A stretch of 64,000 bases of DNA from Ulota crispa (taxonomy: Eukaryota > Streptophyta > Bryopsida > Orthotrichales > Orthotrichaceae). Positions within the stretch are counted from its first letter, which is position 1, and each line of letters opens with the position of its first letter. Made by a program: the position numbers and the translations under genes. Of the stretch, positions 13,565-27,000 are shown piece by piece. The notes under the pieces were generated by a model, which worked only from the letters and a program-made list of their open reading frames with translations, ran no database searches and was not told the origin of the DNA. The stretch is from the NCBI GenBank assembly GCA_963920765.1, contig OY987243.1, positions 9,176,001 through 9,240,000 of the forward strand, read 5' to 3'.

Positions 13565-14357
13565 TTAGCAAGATCCATCAGAGCTGCAAGTAGATGTTTC
13601 GAGGTCAGGGTCTGCCTCAGGGCTGCCTTCAACTGCCTCAAGTTCAATATAGAGAACACCTAACGAATATCTAAGTCCAATGTCAGGCACTCTGAAAGGT
13701 TCAGGTTTTGGTGTCGTAGCTCGAGGTGCGTTATAGCTTGGGATTATCCAAGGTTTTGGTGAGCTGCTCACCATCTCTAGAAGTGTGGACCATACAATTT
13801 GTCAAGTGTTAGACATGCTCAATTCACTGGATTTGCAAACATAATATTGAATGGTCAATATCAAATTCATCTCACTTACATACCCAAGCGGCTCTTGGCC
13901 ACGTGCTTAATCGGGCTATCAAATTCCTCTTCACTTGATGAGACTTGCCTTTTGCGCTTTCCTTTGCCTAAATTACCCACCAAAGCCCATGTTTTCAGCT
14001 ATAAGAGAACACCTTCAAAGATCTCTGAGTCAAACTCAAGGACACATGTCGGCTGCTCTGTTGACACGCATGAATGCTGGAGCCTGATCAACAAACAAGT
14101 CAAGAAGTTTAGTAAATTAACAATAGTCTATAATGAAGCGCAAGCCTTCATAAAATGCAACCAGGGCTCTGATTGCTAGGCGTATTCATTATATGCAATT
14201 CTAATAAAAATGCGGAGCTCATGTTCTTGCACAATTTTTTTCTGGCAAGGCAAAGCACCATGAAAGAATGACTAATCACAATAGTAGGCAGGTGAGTGTA
14301 CTAAACTTAATAAAGGGATTTTGGTTGCAAACAACAAAATTACTTTAAAATTATTAC

Positions 14358-15255
14358 CTGTAAAAGCGTTGCAGTCAAACACAACATCATTGGGCTTGGA
14401 AAAGCTCATGATTAAGAGTTGCAAGAACAATGTATCTTTCTCATGAGCTCCACGCCATGGCACATCACCTCTCATGAGCTGATTATTGGTTTTTATGAAA
14501 TTGTGCAAGAAGCCTTCACCTATAATTTTTGACAAGAGACTACAAAACATTAGTTTCATATGAATAAAGCATAAAAAACGACTAATTAACAGAAGATTGA
14601 GATAGAGATAACTAGGTCTTGGATTGTAGATACAAAGAGTAGAATCAATTGAACAACAAAGTAGAAACCATTGATATTATAATCTCAGTTTGTAAGAGTA
14701 CTTGCCAAAAACATTTGTGTCAAGACCGCTAGCCATCTTGTCGTTTTTGATGGAGAATTTAGATTGAACAAGAACGCCTTTCAGAGAAACTTGAACAAAG
14801 AAGGTGATCCAAAAGCATTTTTTTTGTGCAATTACTAGGGGTTAATAAGCAATTTGTTTGAAGTCCAAAATTTGAACAGAAACAAAATGATTTAGCAATA
14901 CTCAACGTTTGTTCGTTGTCAATGTAAGAGGTAAGGTATAGTTCATTTACTCCCCACCATTGCTTCAAGCATTTGTAACCAAATTCTTTGGCCTGTCTCA
15001 TAACATTTCTCTTGTTGGCTAGGTCTTCAAGTAGGAATGTAAGCACCGCTCCATCATCGTGCAAGGTCCCGTTTGCAAAGTCAAAGATATGGTTGCCAAA
15101 ATCTCGATACTCATAGTTCCAATACGGGACTGCCATTGGTGGGGACAAAACTTCTGGTACTCGCAAGCTGTCTAGCATATCAGTAATGATAAGGTCAAGG
15201 CAAGCTTCCCTCTTCACCACTCCACCTAGACTCCGCATTTGACCCTTGCCAGCCT
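14358..15255 (-). other. N4/N6 DNA methylase-like domain (two exons)
   Basis: The first exon, about 15255-14900, encodes REACLDLIITDMLDSLRV followed by LHDDGAVLTFLLEDLANK and a GYKCLKQWWGVNELYL strand. The second, about 14547-14358, encodes EKDTLFLQLLIMSFSKPN and VVFDCNAFTG. In amino-methylases the catalytic motif is (D/N)PP(Y/W); here the corresponding position is D-M-L-D, so catalytic activity would be lost. The closing FDCNAFTG block corresponds to the AdoMet-binding DPFxGxG motif. Spacing and order match class beta enzymes. Confidence 0.45.
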
Positions 15256-17524
15256 TAACCAAAAGCAACCAACAATGTCAATAATTTGATCTCGATTAGA
15301 AAGTGAGTTCAACATTTATAAAATTCATATGTTTTATAATGATGATTCATACTTACCTTCTTAGCAAAATCCAACATTTCAAGCTGCTGATCTGGTTGCT
15401 TTCTTGTCATAGCATAGTAATCAATTGCCTCTTGTATTGAGTACTGCATGATAAAGGAGGTTGGCATTGTTCCCGGTGTCTTTGAGGCAAGGGATGCAAC
15501 AACGTCCCATTGCAAAGGCACAAACTTGGGCATCTGCTCTGAGGTTTGGATTGGGGTTTGGGTTGGCGCCCCAATAGATTTGGTTTCCTCTAGGACAGAC
15601 GTTGCGGGTGAGAAAGCAGCCCTTGCGGCTGCCGCGGCTTGCCTTGCACTTGTTTGTCGACGATCGACATGAGTTTTCTTTGGGAGAACTTTCTTTGTCG
15701 GTTGGTTTGTCAGTTGGCTCGTCCTTGTAGCCACCAAAACCTGCCCCCCTTGAATCTCTACCGCACCTTCATCTGAGCTGTCATTTTTGTAATCCAGGTT
15801 GAAGACCATCTTCTCCTCTTCATCAGCCGCATGACAATAGTTCTTCCAACATTTCAAGTACCAAGGACATGCCACAAGCTCCGCTTGCTTGAATATTCAA
15901 ATCTAGGATGCGGTATAGATACAAGTGTCTAGGTTCTTGTCAGTCCATGCTTTGAACAGCTTTGGTTTGTCCTTTTTGCCTATTCCCCCTTTGCCAACTA
16001 GTTCAGAATGGAAGTACCTACAATCCAATCCAACGTCACATGGATTAGATAATCAATTAGTGCATGCTTATGGACATAAAGGAAATGGACACAATCTCTT
16101 CTAATAAATAGTTTTATTAGTTAAATAAAAAAAACTCAAATTTTATCTATAAACAACATGCTGCATCGCCTCCTCTGCTCCATCTTACTCCAGATTTTTT
16201 TTCTTATAATCATAGGTAGAGTTCTTCCCAAAAAATGTGTTGGAAGCCATGTCATACATGGGTACATGATGTTGCTCAACACATAGGCCAATCTAGTCTA
16301 TTGAGTTGTCTGCTGACCAATTTATGGTAACGCGCTCAAAGGCCAAAGTGGAATTAACAAATACGCTAGCATGTTCTTCAAGTTGTAGATCAAGATTCAA
16401 GGTTGTGTGTTAGCAGAGAAATGAAAGTCAGCTTTTAGTATCAGTGATGCTAGAAGACAACATCTTGTAAGATAAGATTGCTAGAAAGCTTAAGCCGCTT
16501 GGGAAATTGGCTAAAAACTGTAGCTAATGATGCAAGAAGAACAACATGAACTAAGAAATTCAATCAAAGGACAAACCTATAATACCTTTACTTTAAGACC
16601 TTTTAAATAGCATTGCACAAAATGAACAAGTTGTGGATCAAATTCAAACATTAGCCCAAAAAATTGCCTTGGGCAGCCATGCCTTTATCTTATCCTTTGT
16701 CGCAGATGGGTGTGGGAACTTCAAGGCAATGCGGCTAAGCAAACTAGAGTTCCACCATGTCAACCACTTGGCTTTATAAACCGCAAGCGTATTTGCTCCA
16801 GCTAGTATTTGAAGCTTCTCCAGCGTCATGTCTGGTTTATCACAATTGTCCCAATGATTTTGTATCTGCATTTTGAAAATGTGCATGGCAAATCACAATT
16901 ATAAAGGGGAAAACTCATAAACATAGCAACAAACATGTAACCAATTCTATGCGTTGAAAACAGAAAAAGACAGCATGCCAACTTTCTTTAAGCGGTCTTG
17001 AACTAAGTTGGTTTACCAAAGAGGACATGAACAAAAAGAACACTTGGAAAACCAATCTTGGTATAACATGTATAGCTATTCCATTGAACATAAGTTAGGT
17101 CAAACCAAATTAGAAAGGAATTTTGATATGAATAGAATTGAAATGAGGAAAAACTGTCTAAAGGGGTACTTCAAAGAAAATCTCATGATTCAGTTCACTG
17201 AGCAAGGTGGCTGTTAAATATCACACAACCTACTTATACATGGGACTCCATTTTGACACTAGTGCTAGCACATGTTTTAATTAACATACAATACATAGCA
17301 ATCTACATCATTTGCAACTTGTACAAAATCATTTCTTCCTGAGATTTCAAACATGGCAAAAAAGAAGGTAGATTGCATGTACAAACTGATCTATCTGGTT
17401 CCAAATTTTGGTTAGTGTGGCCAATGATTTCTTCCCCGAACACGGAATTACCAGTTACTTTTTAATTAAAAAGTGGTAAGTTCTCAGCCCCTTCTGTTGT
17501 TCAACCCTGGTGGTTAAAACGGCA

Positions 17525-19670
17525 CCCTCCTCGGATTCCAAGGAGGCCAAAATAAGCCACAACTTAACCACTTGAACTTATTTTCTGAAATAAATAAATC
17601 TGAAGGCAACAGAATTCACTCCTCCAGGTTCCAAATAGGTTAATGATCAAGTGATTTCAAATGTGTATTTGCACTCCCAAACTTGTATGTTTGCAAAATC
17701 ATTCAACCGACTCTTTGCTAATTTATTTTGGTGAGTGAAAGTTTAAGAAACAATGGCAACTGTTACACAAATAGAGATGAATTTGGGACTATATATGACC
17801 GCCTATAAGGTCATCAGATTTCAAGTAGGGCACTTTTGTGATCATAAGCAATTTGTAAACTTTCCTAAATTAGGATTTCAATAAGTCTAGGATTCTCAGA
17901 CGAGCCTCTAAGGATTTTTAAGGGCTGTTTATATGGAATTCTTGTTAAAATAATGATTGAGAATAGGCTCTATAGATTGCAAGTGGACACTCCATCAACA
18001 TTCCAGGTTCCAAGTAAGGTATCTCTAAGCTCAAACTGAATTTGCAAATTGTTTCAAATTTGAAATACAATAAGCCTTGGATTCAGACAAGAGCCTCCAG
18101 AGTTCCTGAGGGGGCTGGTTATGAGACAATGTTGGTAAAATATTGCTTCAAAACAAACTCTATAGATTGCAAGTGGACACTCCCTTAGCAATCCAGGTTC
18201 TAAGTAAGATACCTTTGTGCTCTAACTGATTCTGCAAACTTTTTTAAAATTGATTTTTAACAAACCTAGGATTCAGACGGCAGCCTCTTGAGTTCTTAAG
18301 GGGACAATTTATGTGACAATGTTGTTAAACTATTGCTTCAGAACAAATTCTACCAATTGGAGACGGGCACTTCCGCACCAATTTAGGTTTCGAGTAGGGT
18401 ACTAGGATGCTTCAACTGAAATTGTCTTAAGCACATTTATACTGGTCCAAAGAAGCCCAGGTTTATGATTCCAACCTCCTTGGAATTCAAGGAGGCTACT
18501 AATACGACAATGTGGTTACATTACTCATTAAAAAAAGTCTCTACACATTCCAAATGCTAAGCCCATCAGTCCTCTAGATTCCGAGTAGGGGACTGGCACC
18601 ACATCAAGGAATCTGGGGAATTTACCTCAATGTGTCCTTGCCGACCGTAAACCAAAAAAGCGGCACAAAAACTTGTGGAAACTAAGCAAATTATCAGATT
18701 CTCAGCAGTTTTTGCATACTCTTCTGTATTTTTGATACAAAGTGTGATTTACAACAAGACTTTCAAATTCTGTACTAAAACTCAGATTTCTAATGAGACC
18801 TATTCAAGCCTCTCAAGTTCCAAGTAGGGGTTCAAGTCCAAATCTTTGAATTTGTAACTTAGGGGTCAGATTGCCTGATACAAATAATCATTCACAAAAT
18901 GTTTCTTCATACTCCTCCATGAATTTTTTTTTTCCAAGATTAGTCTGAAACTTTCAATTACATATTTGATACCTCACACTTTATGGCTTTGAGGTTCCGA
19001 GCTGGGTCCAAAGCAATGTTTCTGGAATCTGTATTTTTAGTCATTTATCATTGTCAACTTTGTACTTTCTTCCCAAAGTATGAGGTATCAATGCTGATGA
19101 CGAAATTTTTATTACTTTACAAATTCCTGAGCAACACTGTTGTTGCTCATTAGGTTCCAATTAAGGTCTAGCTAAGAGATTATCAAAACTGTATAAGGCC
19201 AAACATCTCACTTCTAAGGTTGTTTGATACTCATCAAAGACTTTTATTCATTACTACTAATTGAGGATTTGTCAAGCTACATATTCATAATCAAGCGATG
19301 ACTTGGCTTTTAGGTTCCGAGTTAGGTCAAGACCAACGGTTTTGGGTTACGTACAAGATTGACATTTCATTTTGAATGTGGAAGAGTTCAAGCCGGTTAC
19401 TTGATTTCAGTGCAAATGATGTGGTTTGTGTTTGTCTATGAATTCCTAAGGTGTTCCTACATGCTCTCTAAGTTCCAAGCTGGGTCAAAACAGCACTTTA
19501 TGAACATGATAAGGAAAGCAACTATGTAATTTCTAGACTTTGTGACCACCCAAATGAAACAACTCATGGGTTTAACATCAACCTAGACTACTATAAGTGA
19601 CAACTCCTGCTCTTTCATACAAATTTAACTTCAAGACTAACTAGCTTTCCAAGGTTCCAAATTGGGGTAA
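17525..19670. repeat. Degenerate tandem satellite, about 190 bp period, inside an intron
   Basis: Two boxes alternate. Box A is an imperfect palindrome of the type CCTCxxxGGATTxxAAGGAGG, at about 17525, 17902, 18092, 18282 and 18473. Box B is of the type AGGTTCCAAGTAGGG, at about 17626, 17812, 18005, 18195, 18385 and 18575. Box-B spacing is 186-193. Box B continues to about 19651 with looser spacing of about 160-240. A-to-B distance is about 102, the same as in the array at 28060. It lies in the largest intron of the minus-strand methylase-like gene. Confidence 0.7.
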
Positions 19671-20559
19671 TATAACATAGTTTTCATTTTGTGAACTGAA
19701 CATACATTTAGAAGTTGCAGATGACAAACAATATTACTTTGGAAAAGGTATTACTAATCACAAAACTACTTACACATCCTTTTTTCTATGAAGTTAGTGC
19801 TGGTGAGTTTGATGGAATTACATACCTCTTCCAACTATCTAGGTCCATCCTTTGGATTTGCAACCATTATCAGCTTGTCAAAATCCGTTGGAAGTGTTTC
19901 ACCTTTGCTGCTGTTGCAATTTCCATCGCCTTGTGTACTCCAATGGCTGTTTGGTCTTCAGTTTTGACCTGCTTGAGGTATGAAATCACAACCTCTTCAG
20001 CCGCATTAGAAATTTGTTGCTGCATATGCCAAATTTACAGGTGAGAATGCAGACAATGAAATTTTAAAAAAAACAATGGATTTCCAATATAAGTTTACTA
20101 AGTTCAATTGACTTACTCTGTGCAAGAATTGAATGAAAACTTCCAAGGTCAGAGGATGCCAAGGCCAAGGCCTTATCTGGTTCTGGCAAGACTGGTACTC
20201 TTCAACAGTGAGTAGAGCTTTGAAATCAAGAAGTTGCAACAACTCGTAGGTATGAACCTTGTGAATACGGTGGACAAGGTTGGTTGTTACGTGCACATGT
20301 TCAATCAACCTGTGAGTAGAAACATAACAAGCAGATTAATTCAAGCATCATGTGTCTAGTTTGAAATACACAAGTTTTGCAATCTTGCAGCAAACAAAAC
20401 AGAAGTAGGTCTCCTATTGAAGACATTTTCATTCAATGAAATTAACAAGATATAGCCCGACATCAAATTCACAAGTACCTCAAAAACATCAAAGCAGAAT
20501 ACATTCTTTTGTGAAATCAATGGTTTCTAGCACTCATCGGTTCACATCATTCATTGCGT

Positions 20560-21108
20560 GCATTGCTAATGCAACGCAGCCCTTTGTATCTAGAACTATG
20601 CACTTGGGCCAAACATGCCACGCCTAGTCCGTGCTTTTCAACTTTTGGATGTAACTAGTCCAGGCTGCTAACCGATGATTTTTGTTCCAAATAAAGAACA
20701 TCATGCCGCTAAGACTCTTTCTATGAGGATGGTTGAGAAGCTGGAGCTCAAACCTCTCATTCACAATCACCCAAAGAGAATCCCATGTACGGATAATGTC
20801 TTCATTCACTACCCGTTTCTAGCCTTGGTCGTCATAGGGTGAGACAAACATCACCTTGTTGCCCTTGCTATAGCCATGCGCAAATTTGATCTCCAAAAAA
20901 GTAACGTCCTTCTCAAGCACGGGTTTAACTAGTGGCAAAGGCAGCATCCTGCATAGCGGGATAGCAAACTTCGTTGACTCCGCAGGCTTAAACCAAATTG
21001 CTTTTAGAACAATGTTGTAGTCTAGAGTGTGATTCAAGTGGAACATCTCAATTGCCTCATCCTGCGTGAGGTCAACAAGGTCCATGGCTTGATCTTTGTC
21101 TACTCCCT
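20560..21108 (-). other. ParB/sulfiredoxin-like module (exon of the methylase-like gene)
   Basis: The frame begins GVDKDQAMDLVDLTQDEA and runs on through two in-frame TAG codons (20819 and 20624) to a TGA near 20540. It has a strand-rich part (VTFLEIKFAHGYSKGNKVMFV) and then WNKNHRLAAWTSYI. ParB and sulfiredoxin folds carry a G-x-H/R-R-x-x-A helix after such strands, often next to DNA methylases in bacteria and phages. The glycine is replaced by K here. The assignment rests on motif shape only. Confidence 0.35.
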
Positions 21109-21866
21109 GCAGCAAATGAGATCCAAAGTTAGAGTAAGGGTTTGCTAAGTTTAAAGCCCTGCATTATCTCTTGCATTTGCATTAAAGTTCCAGGATCTCA
21201 AAAGTTTTGTGACAGTTACAAATAGCTATACTGAAAGATGAATGAAAACTTTAGTTGTCTTTAGGTGCTGCGGGATTCAAAGTGTAATCATGGTACATCA
21301 GCAATACCATACCTAACTACGGTAGTTTTTTACTACATACCCAACTCTAATCTGAGAACTAATTGGGTTCTCTAGAGTTCTTTCTAGTTTATCAAAAACT
21401 TTCAGTAGGCGCATCAAATTCCCTTCAGTTGTACACATTCATTCCACTAAAATCAAAATTGGAACCCGTAGTTGCAAACAAGATGATGAGAGGGATTACT
21501 ATCAAGGGCATAGATTTGGAAATTATAGCAAAGATATGCTACATTTTGTACTAGAGTTTCCACCGACTTGTGCAAACATGTAACTACTTTTGAGTTCTGG
21601 GAATCTTATGGTTTCAATGAGTACCGGCGCGGCCAAAATTATGACTTGCAAAGCTGTTGTTTGTTGAATTCTCTCTTTGTCTTTGCCAATGTCCTTGACA
21701 TGCTCCATTGCGCGTTGCTAGTGGACTCTTGCAACCTCGTCACCACTGAGACTCACAGTGTCTGCATTTGTTGAGCTTGATCTGGCCAATTGGAAACCGG
21801 GAGGCCGTGATCCTTTGCTGTTATCACCCTGGCAAGATCCGGCCACTGAACTTCCCTCACCTGCCA

Positions 21867-24020
21867 TTCTCTGCAGCTCAAGCACAATGCATTTGGTTAC
21901 CACTAAGTATGTGTGATCCCACCACACGCAACAAAAAACTGAGAATTTTTTGATGGGCCATTAAATTCTTTTTTTTTGTGAAAAATCAAGCTCATAAAGC
22001 TTTAAATCCAAAAACATTACCAACAATAGAAGTAAATAAATTGGTCTGCTTTGCTCCCCCACAACCCCGCGTTCACAGTTTAGGCTACTTCCATGTTGCT
22101 TGCCGCTACTATGGGAATCGCTTTTGAATAAAATATTTACAAAACAAGCTGAAAGTATTTTAAAAGAAGCTATTAAAGAACATACGGATTTATCAAAAAA
22201 AGAAAATAAACTTAAATTTAAAACAACAAAAATTGCATCCCAAAAACTCAGAAGGTACCATTGCCACCTTCCTCTCAAATCTTGCGCCATTGACATCAAT
22301 CAAGTGTCTCTCTTACAACAACTGAACTATGCAAGTACAAATCTAATGTCTCCAGAAGGGCCAAAAATACCAAAACCGCAATAAATCTACAACCTCTATT
22401 TTCACCTTGACCAAATTTGCAAAGGGCAAGAGATTGAAAGACGCTCAGCTAGTACTAGAGGATTCTAAATCCAAAACCTGAATTGTAAGGAGATGCGCGA
22501 GACAATCTAGCGCTAGCGGAAGAGACGCTACCTCAAACGAACAATTTGGAACCCTAAATGTGGCTCCATGAAGAAGGGATGCATCCACAAGTTTGAAAAT
22601 GAATGGAAAGCGTGCAACAGGAAAATCATCATTGCTTGGAACAAAGGTAACTTGAAAGTTCCCTTCCAAACATGATGGCAAAATATACAAATGGAGCCGG
22701 TACAACTGTCTAGTGTCACTTCATTTTGAAAGTAATATGTACAAGCGGCGCCGCCATGTATTTCCTTAATATTGATGCAGCATAATAATAGTACATAATG
22801 CTACATGGCATCAACCATGGTGAATAGCATTATACTAAAATCACGTTCAGAAGCTGAGATAGATATCTGAACTAATTATTTGATAGTGACATAGTGTAGT
22901 TGTATCATATTGCCAGAGGTAGCTTAACATTATTGAAATCAGCATTGCAGCAATAATAGTTTATGTTAGTTTTCAAACACACACTGTTTTAGCTCTAGGA
23001 ATAAATAATGTTGCTTAAAGTGCGCAATGAAAGTATAAAAAATATGACATACAAGATAAAATTCAGATATGCAGTAAATATGAAAGGTATTGCGCCATGA
23101 GTTAGTCTTTCCAATACCGTATCATTTGAACCTGTAGGTTTGTTGTGTTCTACTACAATGCCCAAACTACGTGCAAGCGACATAGATACTTCGCTTGAAT
23201 CCAAATCATGGACCTCGCACCCTCCACTCTCGAGCTGTACTATTAGCTTGGCCCCTAGTTATTCTTTGAGAACGACGTGACATTTCAGCTTGTGCTAGTT
23301 GTCTCTTAGTGCAAAATTTGAAGCTACTCTTCCATCTTGCTCTGTGTTGTTCCTCTTGCATGCCTCGCTTTACAAACAACCACTCCCTAAGCCTACTTCA
23401 CCAAACAATGAAACACAAATTGCTACTGTCCTGCTCCTTAGCAAAAGATGACTTGGTCTCTTTCCCTTGCCCTTTGTATAGGAGGGCATTATACTTTTAC
23501 AATTAATCACTTCTGAACAAAAATCCTATAAATCTCACGTAAGCAATGGTGGATACGCATGAAGTACCAAGATTTGGTTGGTGCACTACTTCATTAAATA
23601 GTCGTGGCTGCCCCAAGCAATGTCACGTAATGAAATTTGAAAATTCAAATTTATCACATTTTTCAATGGATTAAATACAACGCTGATTTGCTACTTAACT
23701 GCTGAATTTGAATTTATCTTCTTTTCACTTCAATTGACTTGTATGGAATTACTTTCAATGTAAGTTCATGAGGTAACTAATGCGCCGCTATTGTACAATA
23801 TTGTAACGTTTACAGAATCCATTCTTGTAGTTTGGAAATGAAATCCCAATATCTGATTCCTGAGCCCACCATTTTAAGAAACAATCTCTAGTACTTGTGT
23901 CATTGATGTCAATGGTGTTCGTAGGCTAAACCTTAGGGTCCCTCAAATTCCATTCTTAGTTTGACACTCCATTTTATTTTCTTCTTTGTTTGGTGTTTGT
24001 GGTGATTGTTGAGAATGACC
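21867..24020. other. Spacer between divergent methylase-like gene and MULE
   Basis: About 2.15 kb between the minus-strand ATG at 21866 and the plus-strand ATG at 24021. A minus-strand open frame at 22705-22445 has a protein-like composition (FQVTFVPSNDDFPVARF) but no recognised family. If the two flanking ORFs belong to one element, this would be a bidirectional promoter region; no promoter motif is clear. Confidence 0.3.
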
Positions 24021-27000
24021 ATGGCTTCAATTCATATTGACGACGGTGCTATTCCCATCTCCTTCCTTTGTTCCGCTAGTGGTATTGCTTGGGTCCCAGC
24101 TTCCGTCTTAAGCTTGCATTTCCATCTTGATAAGAATTCCATTTGGGTGGAAGAAGAGGTTTTTGATTCAGTAAGGGTTTAAGTCATTTCTACCGTTTTG
24201 TGCATATAGCTTGTCACTCCTACAGGTCAAAGGTGGGAGCTTATAGCAGGCAATTACCATGCCTTTGGCGCATCAGTAGTTGGGCATGATTTTTCCCCTT
24301 TGAGTGTGACACCTGGTTTGGCCACCTCAACCGCCCAATAGAGTCAGGAGCTTGCGACACAGTTCAGCCTGCTGATTGGATCCATGTAACATTGTTAGAG
24401 TCATCAGATGACAATTTTGTGGTAACTAATGGCATGAGTGATTTCCTTTCTCCGACTCTTGAACATTGCTCTACTCCTCCTTGTTTCCCTTCACTAAACT
24501 CTCCAAGTAGTAGTATTCCACGTTTCATCCATCCTAAAGTTGAGGGGTTTATTTCCATACAACTATGTCTCAAAGATCTATAAAAGCGACCGCATGCTAG
24601 GAACAAGTTGAAATTCCTTGATTTAGACACACTAGTGTGTGAGTCTATTTGTCACCTCCCCCAATCCTTCAATGGTAATATCATGTTTGAGTTGCCTCCA
24701 ATGTCATTAGCATCTGCTTTTTTGGGAGCATCTTTGAGATTAAACTCTAGTAGTCATGTTGGTCGTCAGTTGGAAGGCATGGATAGGAAGTACAATGCTC
24801 ATAACTGGATCCATACCCACAACACAAATATAGCAAATGATTTTGGGCTGAAGTTCCGGTATTGGTTTTGTGCGGGTCACCTAGTCTGCTTGAATCCAAG
24901 GTGACCAATAGTGCTGCGAGGAGAGCAACAAAAATAAAATTGAGTGGACCGGGTCCTCTCCAACGGTATTTGTTGTTGGTACTGCATGTCTAGAAAAGTC
25001 CAATTTAGTTTGTCGGATTTGTAAGACTTCTCCTTCTTCCAAGTCCCCTTGCCCTTGTCATATGTACAGAATTTTCAATTCATCCGGTTTGCCAAAGGCA
25101 TGCCTTCATGTGGGAGAGCATATCCATCCAGTTGGTAGGGGTATTTGTCAAGACTCCATAGAGCTTACATTCGATCTGATAGAGCAGCAAGTGTCTTTGA
25201 CACCAACCGCCAAGAACTTGGCAATTGCTCTTGCTGCAAGTAAAGAGTTTATGGATGCAGTGTTATTTTGTGAGGAGGGGCAGCATAACACTAGAGAACC
25301 ACTGAGAGGCAAAGCACTAGTTGATGTTATGGACAGATTTTGAGAACTCAGCTCCCCTAGCATTAGAAACATGATTTCTAAATTCAAAAATAATACTAGC
25401 GGTGGGCCTATTGATAACATCATCACATTGAAGCTTAGAAGCACGTATTCATTCATCATAGATAGCGTTTTTCTGGGTCAAGGTAAAGATAAAGTATAAT
25501 TGTTCAAAATGTCAAAAGATGGTCCTGGAAGTGGAGTTGATTTGGTTAGGCGAATGCAACCCGGAGGAGACTTGCAGAGTGCGTGGTGTATGTTCAACCA
25601 CGTCAAGAGGGTCAAAGGATGGACTACTATGGCTGCTCTTGTCTATGACACTAAATACTGTTGTGTCATGACTATTTGTATTTGTGATATGATGAGCAAA
25701 GACGCTGTATTGCAAACACAAATGTGGAGATCCCTAAACTCTATAATGGCACGGCACGGTGTTCAAAAGCCAAACTTCAAGGGATTTATGGCAGATAACG
25801 TCATGGTCAATTGGCACGCAATTTGAGTGGTTTATGGCAACAAGAATAAGCAAGAACCAATGATAGATCGGGAACGCTCTTGCTTGTTACATTGGACCAC
25901 TTCTCTAAATTGACATACCAATAAGCTCATTCACACGGAGTTCCACAAAATCCACAAGCAATTATGCAAGCAGTATAAAGATGCCAAGACCATGCTACAA
26001 GCAGAGGAAAGGTATTTGGGTATCAAGGCTTGGTGGCTTTCCTCCGGAGCAGCATCAGAAGAGTCACTTTGTGAGTTGGACGATTGGCTTGGTTTCTGGC
26101 ACTTTCGCTATTAACAATGGGGAGGCTTCTTGGAGTTGGTAAGTATGCAATTTCTTGAAATCAGTGTTATGTCTTGCATATAATCCATTGTGTACTTCAT
26201 TTGTCTTCCTAAGTTGCAGTCAATAGTTTAATGGAGTGCACTGTGGTTCTAAACCTCTTACTAATCTGTTGAAGTTATCATTTATATCACCTCCTTGACT
26301 AAATCAATCATTTGTACAATATCAATGCAAAAACTAGATTTGGAAGAGCTGGCTGAGATGCCCATGTGTAACCTAGCTGAAACAATTCACAACAAATGGC
26401 AACAAATGTCTGACAAGCGTGGCGAGTGCTTGTACGTGGCTACAACAGATGATATGGTTCATTTGATGCAGCAATCAACAAACTACTGGGCATTTTTACA
26501 AAGATATTGTTCCGGCATTGGTCTGCAATTAGATGAGTTTTGTCTTTGTGCTATGAGACGTTGCGGAAATCTAGCTTTGTTTGCTGAAGCCATAGCAAAG
26601 CTTCCCAATGCAGACCAATTCACAGTACAAGTCCCTCATCTTGAAGGCGAAGAGTTATTTGGATTGACCAAGCAAAAATTGGATATCCCTCCGGGATCAG
26701 ATGGTGACTCACATCGCCTTGACAAAGTGAACTTTTCAGCTCCAAAAGTTCAAACAAGATCAACAAATGCCCGGTTTGAAACCATTGCGTCTAGCATTGT
26801 TACAATCGCAATTGGAGAAGGAAGTGCGTTGCCACCTCATGCAACAAAGGTACACAAAACCGATTGTAATCCAAATTTATGGCATATTGCAAGATGTATG
26901 AAAGAAACAAAGACATGCCATGGAGTGCAGGTGGGAATGAAGAAAAAGTGTGGCGCTAAAATAAACAAATAGAAAAAGACTGGAACCACAGCACCTACAT

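Larger units (their letters stand above)
13565..21866 (-). pseudogene. Decayed ParB-like plus DNA methylase-like gene with introns
   Basis: Reading the minus strand, exon-like blocks with good splice sites run in order. They are 21866 to about 21650 (starts MAGEGSSVAGS), 21108 to about 20560, 20309-20117, 20019 to about 19827, 16865 to about 16600, about 16020-15357, about 15255-14900, about 14547-14358, about 14178 onwards, and a last block ending at the TAA at 13565. Examples of splice sites are CTGCAG before 21108, AGA|GTAAGT at 20117, and ACAG|GTAATA at 14358. Block 2 has FFIWNKNHRLAAW, like the GxHRxxA of ParB/sulfiredoxin folds. Block 7 has DLIITDMLD then a DDGAVLTFL strand, and block 8 has RGAHEKDTLFLQLLI, FSKPNDVVFDCNAFTG. 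That order (motif IV before motif I) is typical of N4/N6 amino-DNA methylases. In-frame TAG and TGA stops plus a frameshift near 16650 indicate a dead copy. The fusion assignment is inference. Confidence 0.5.
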
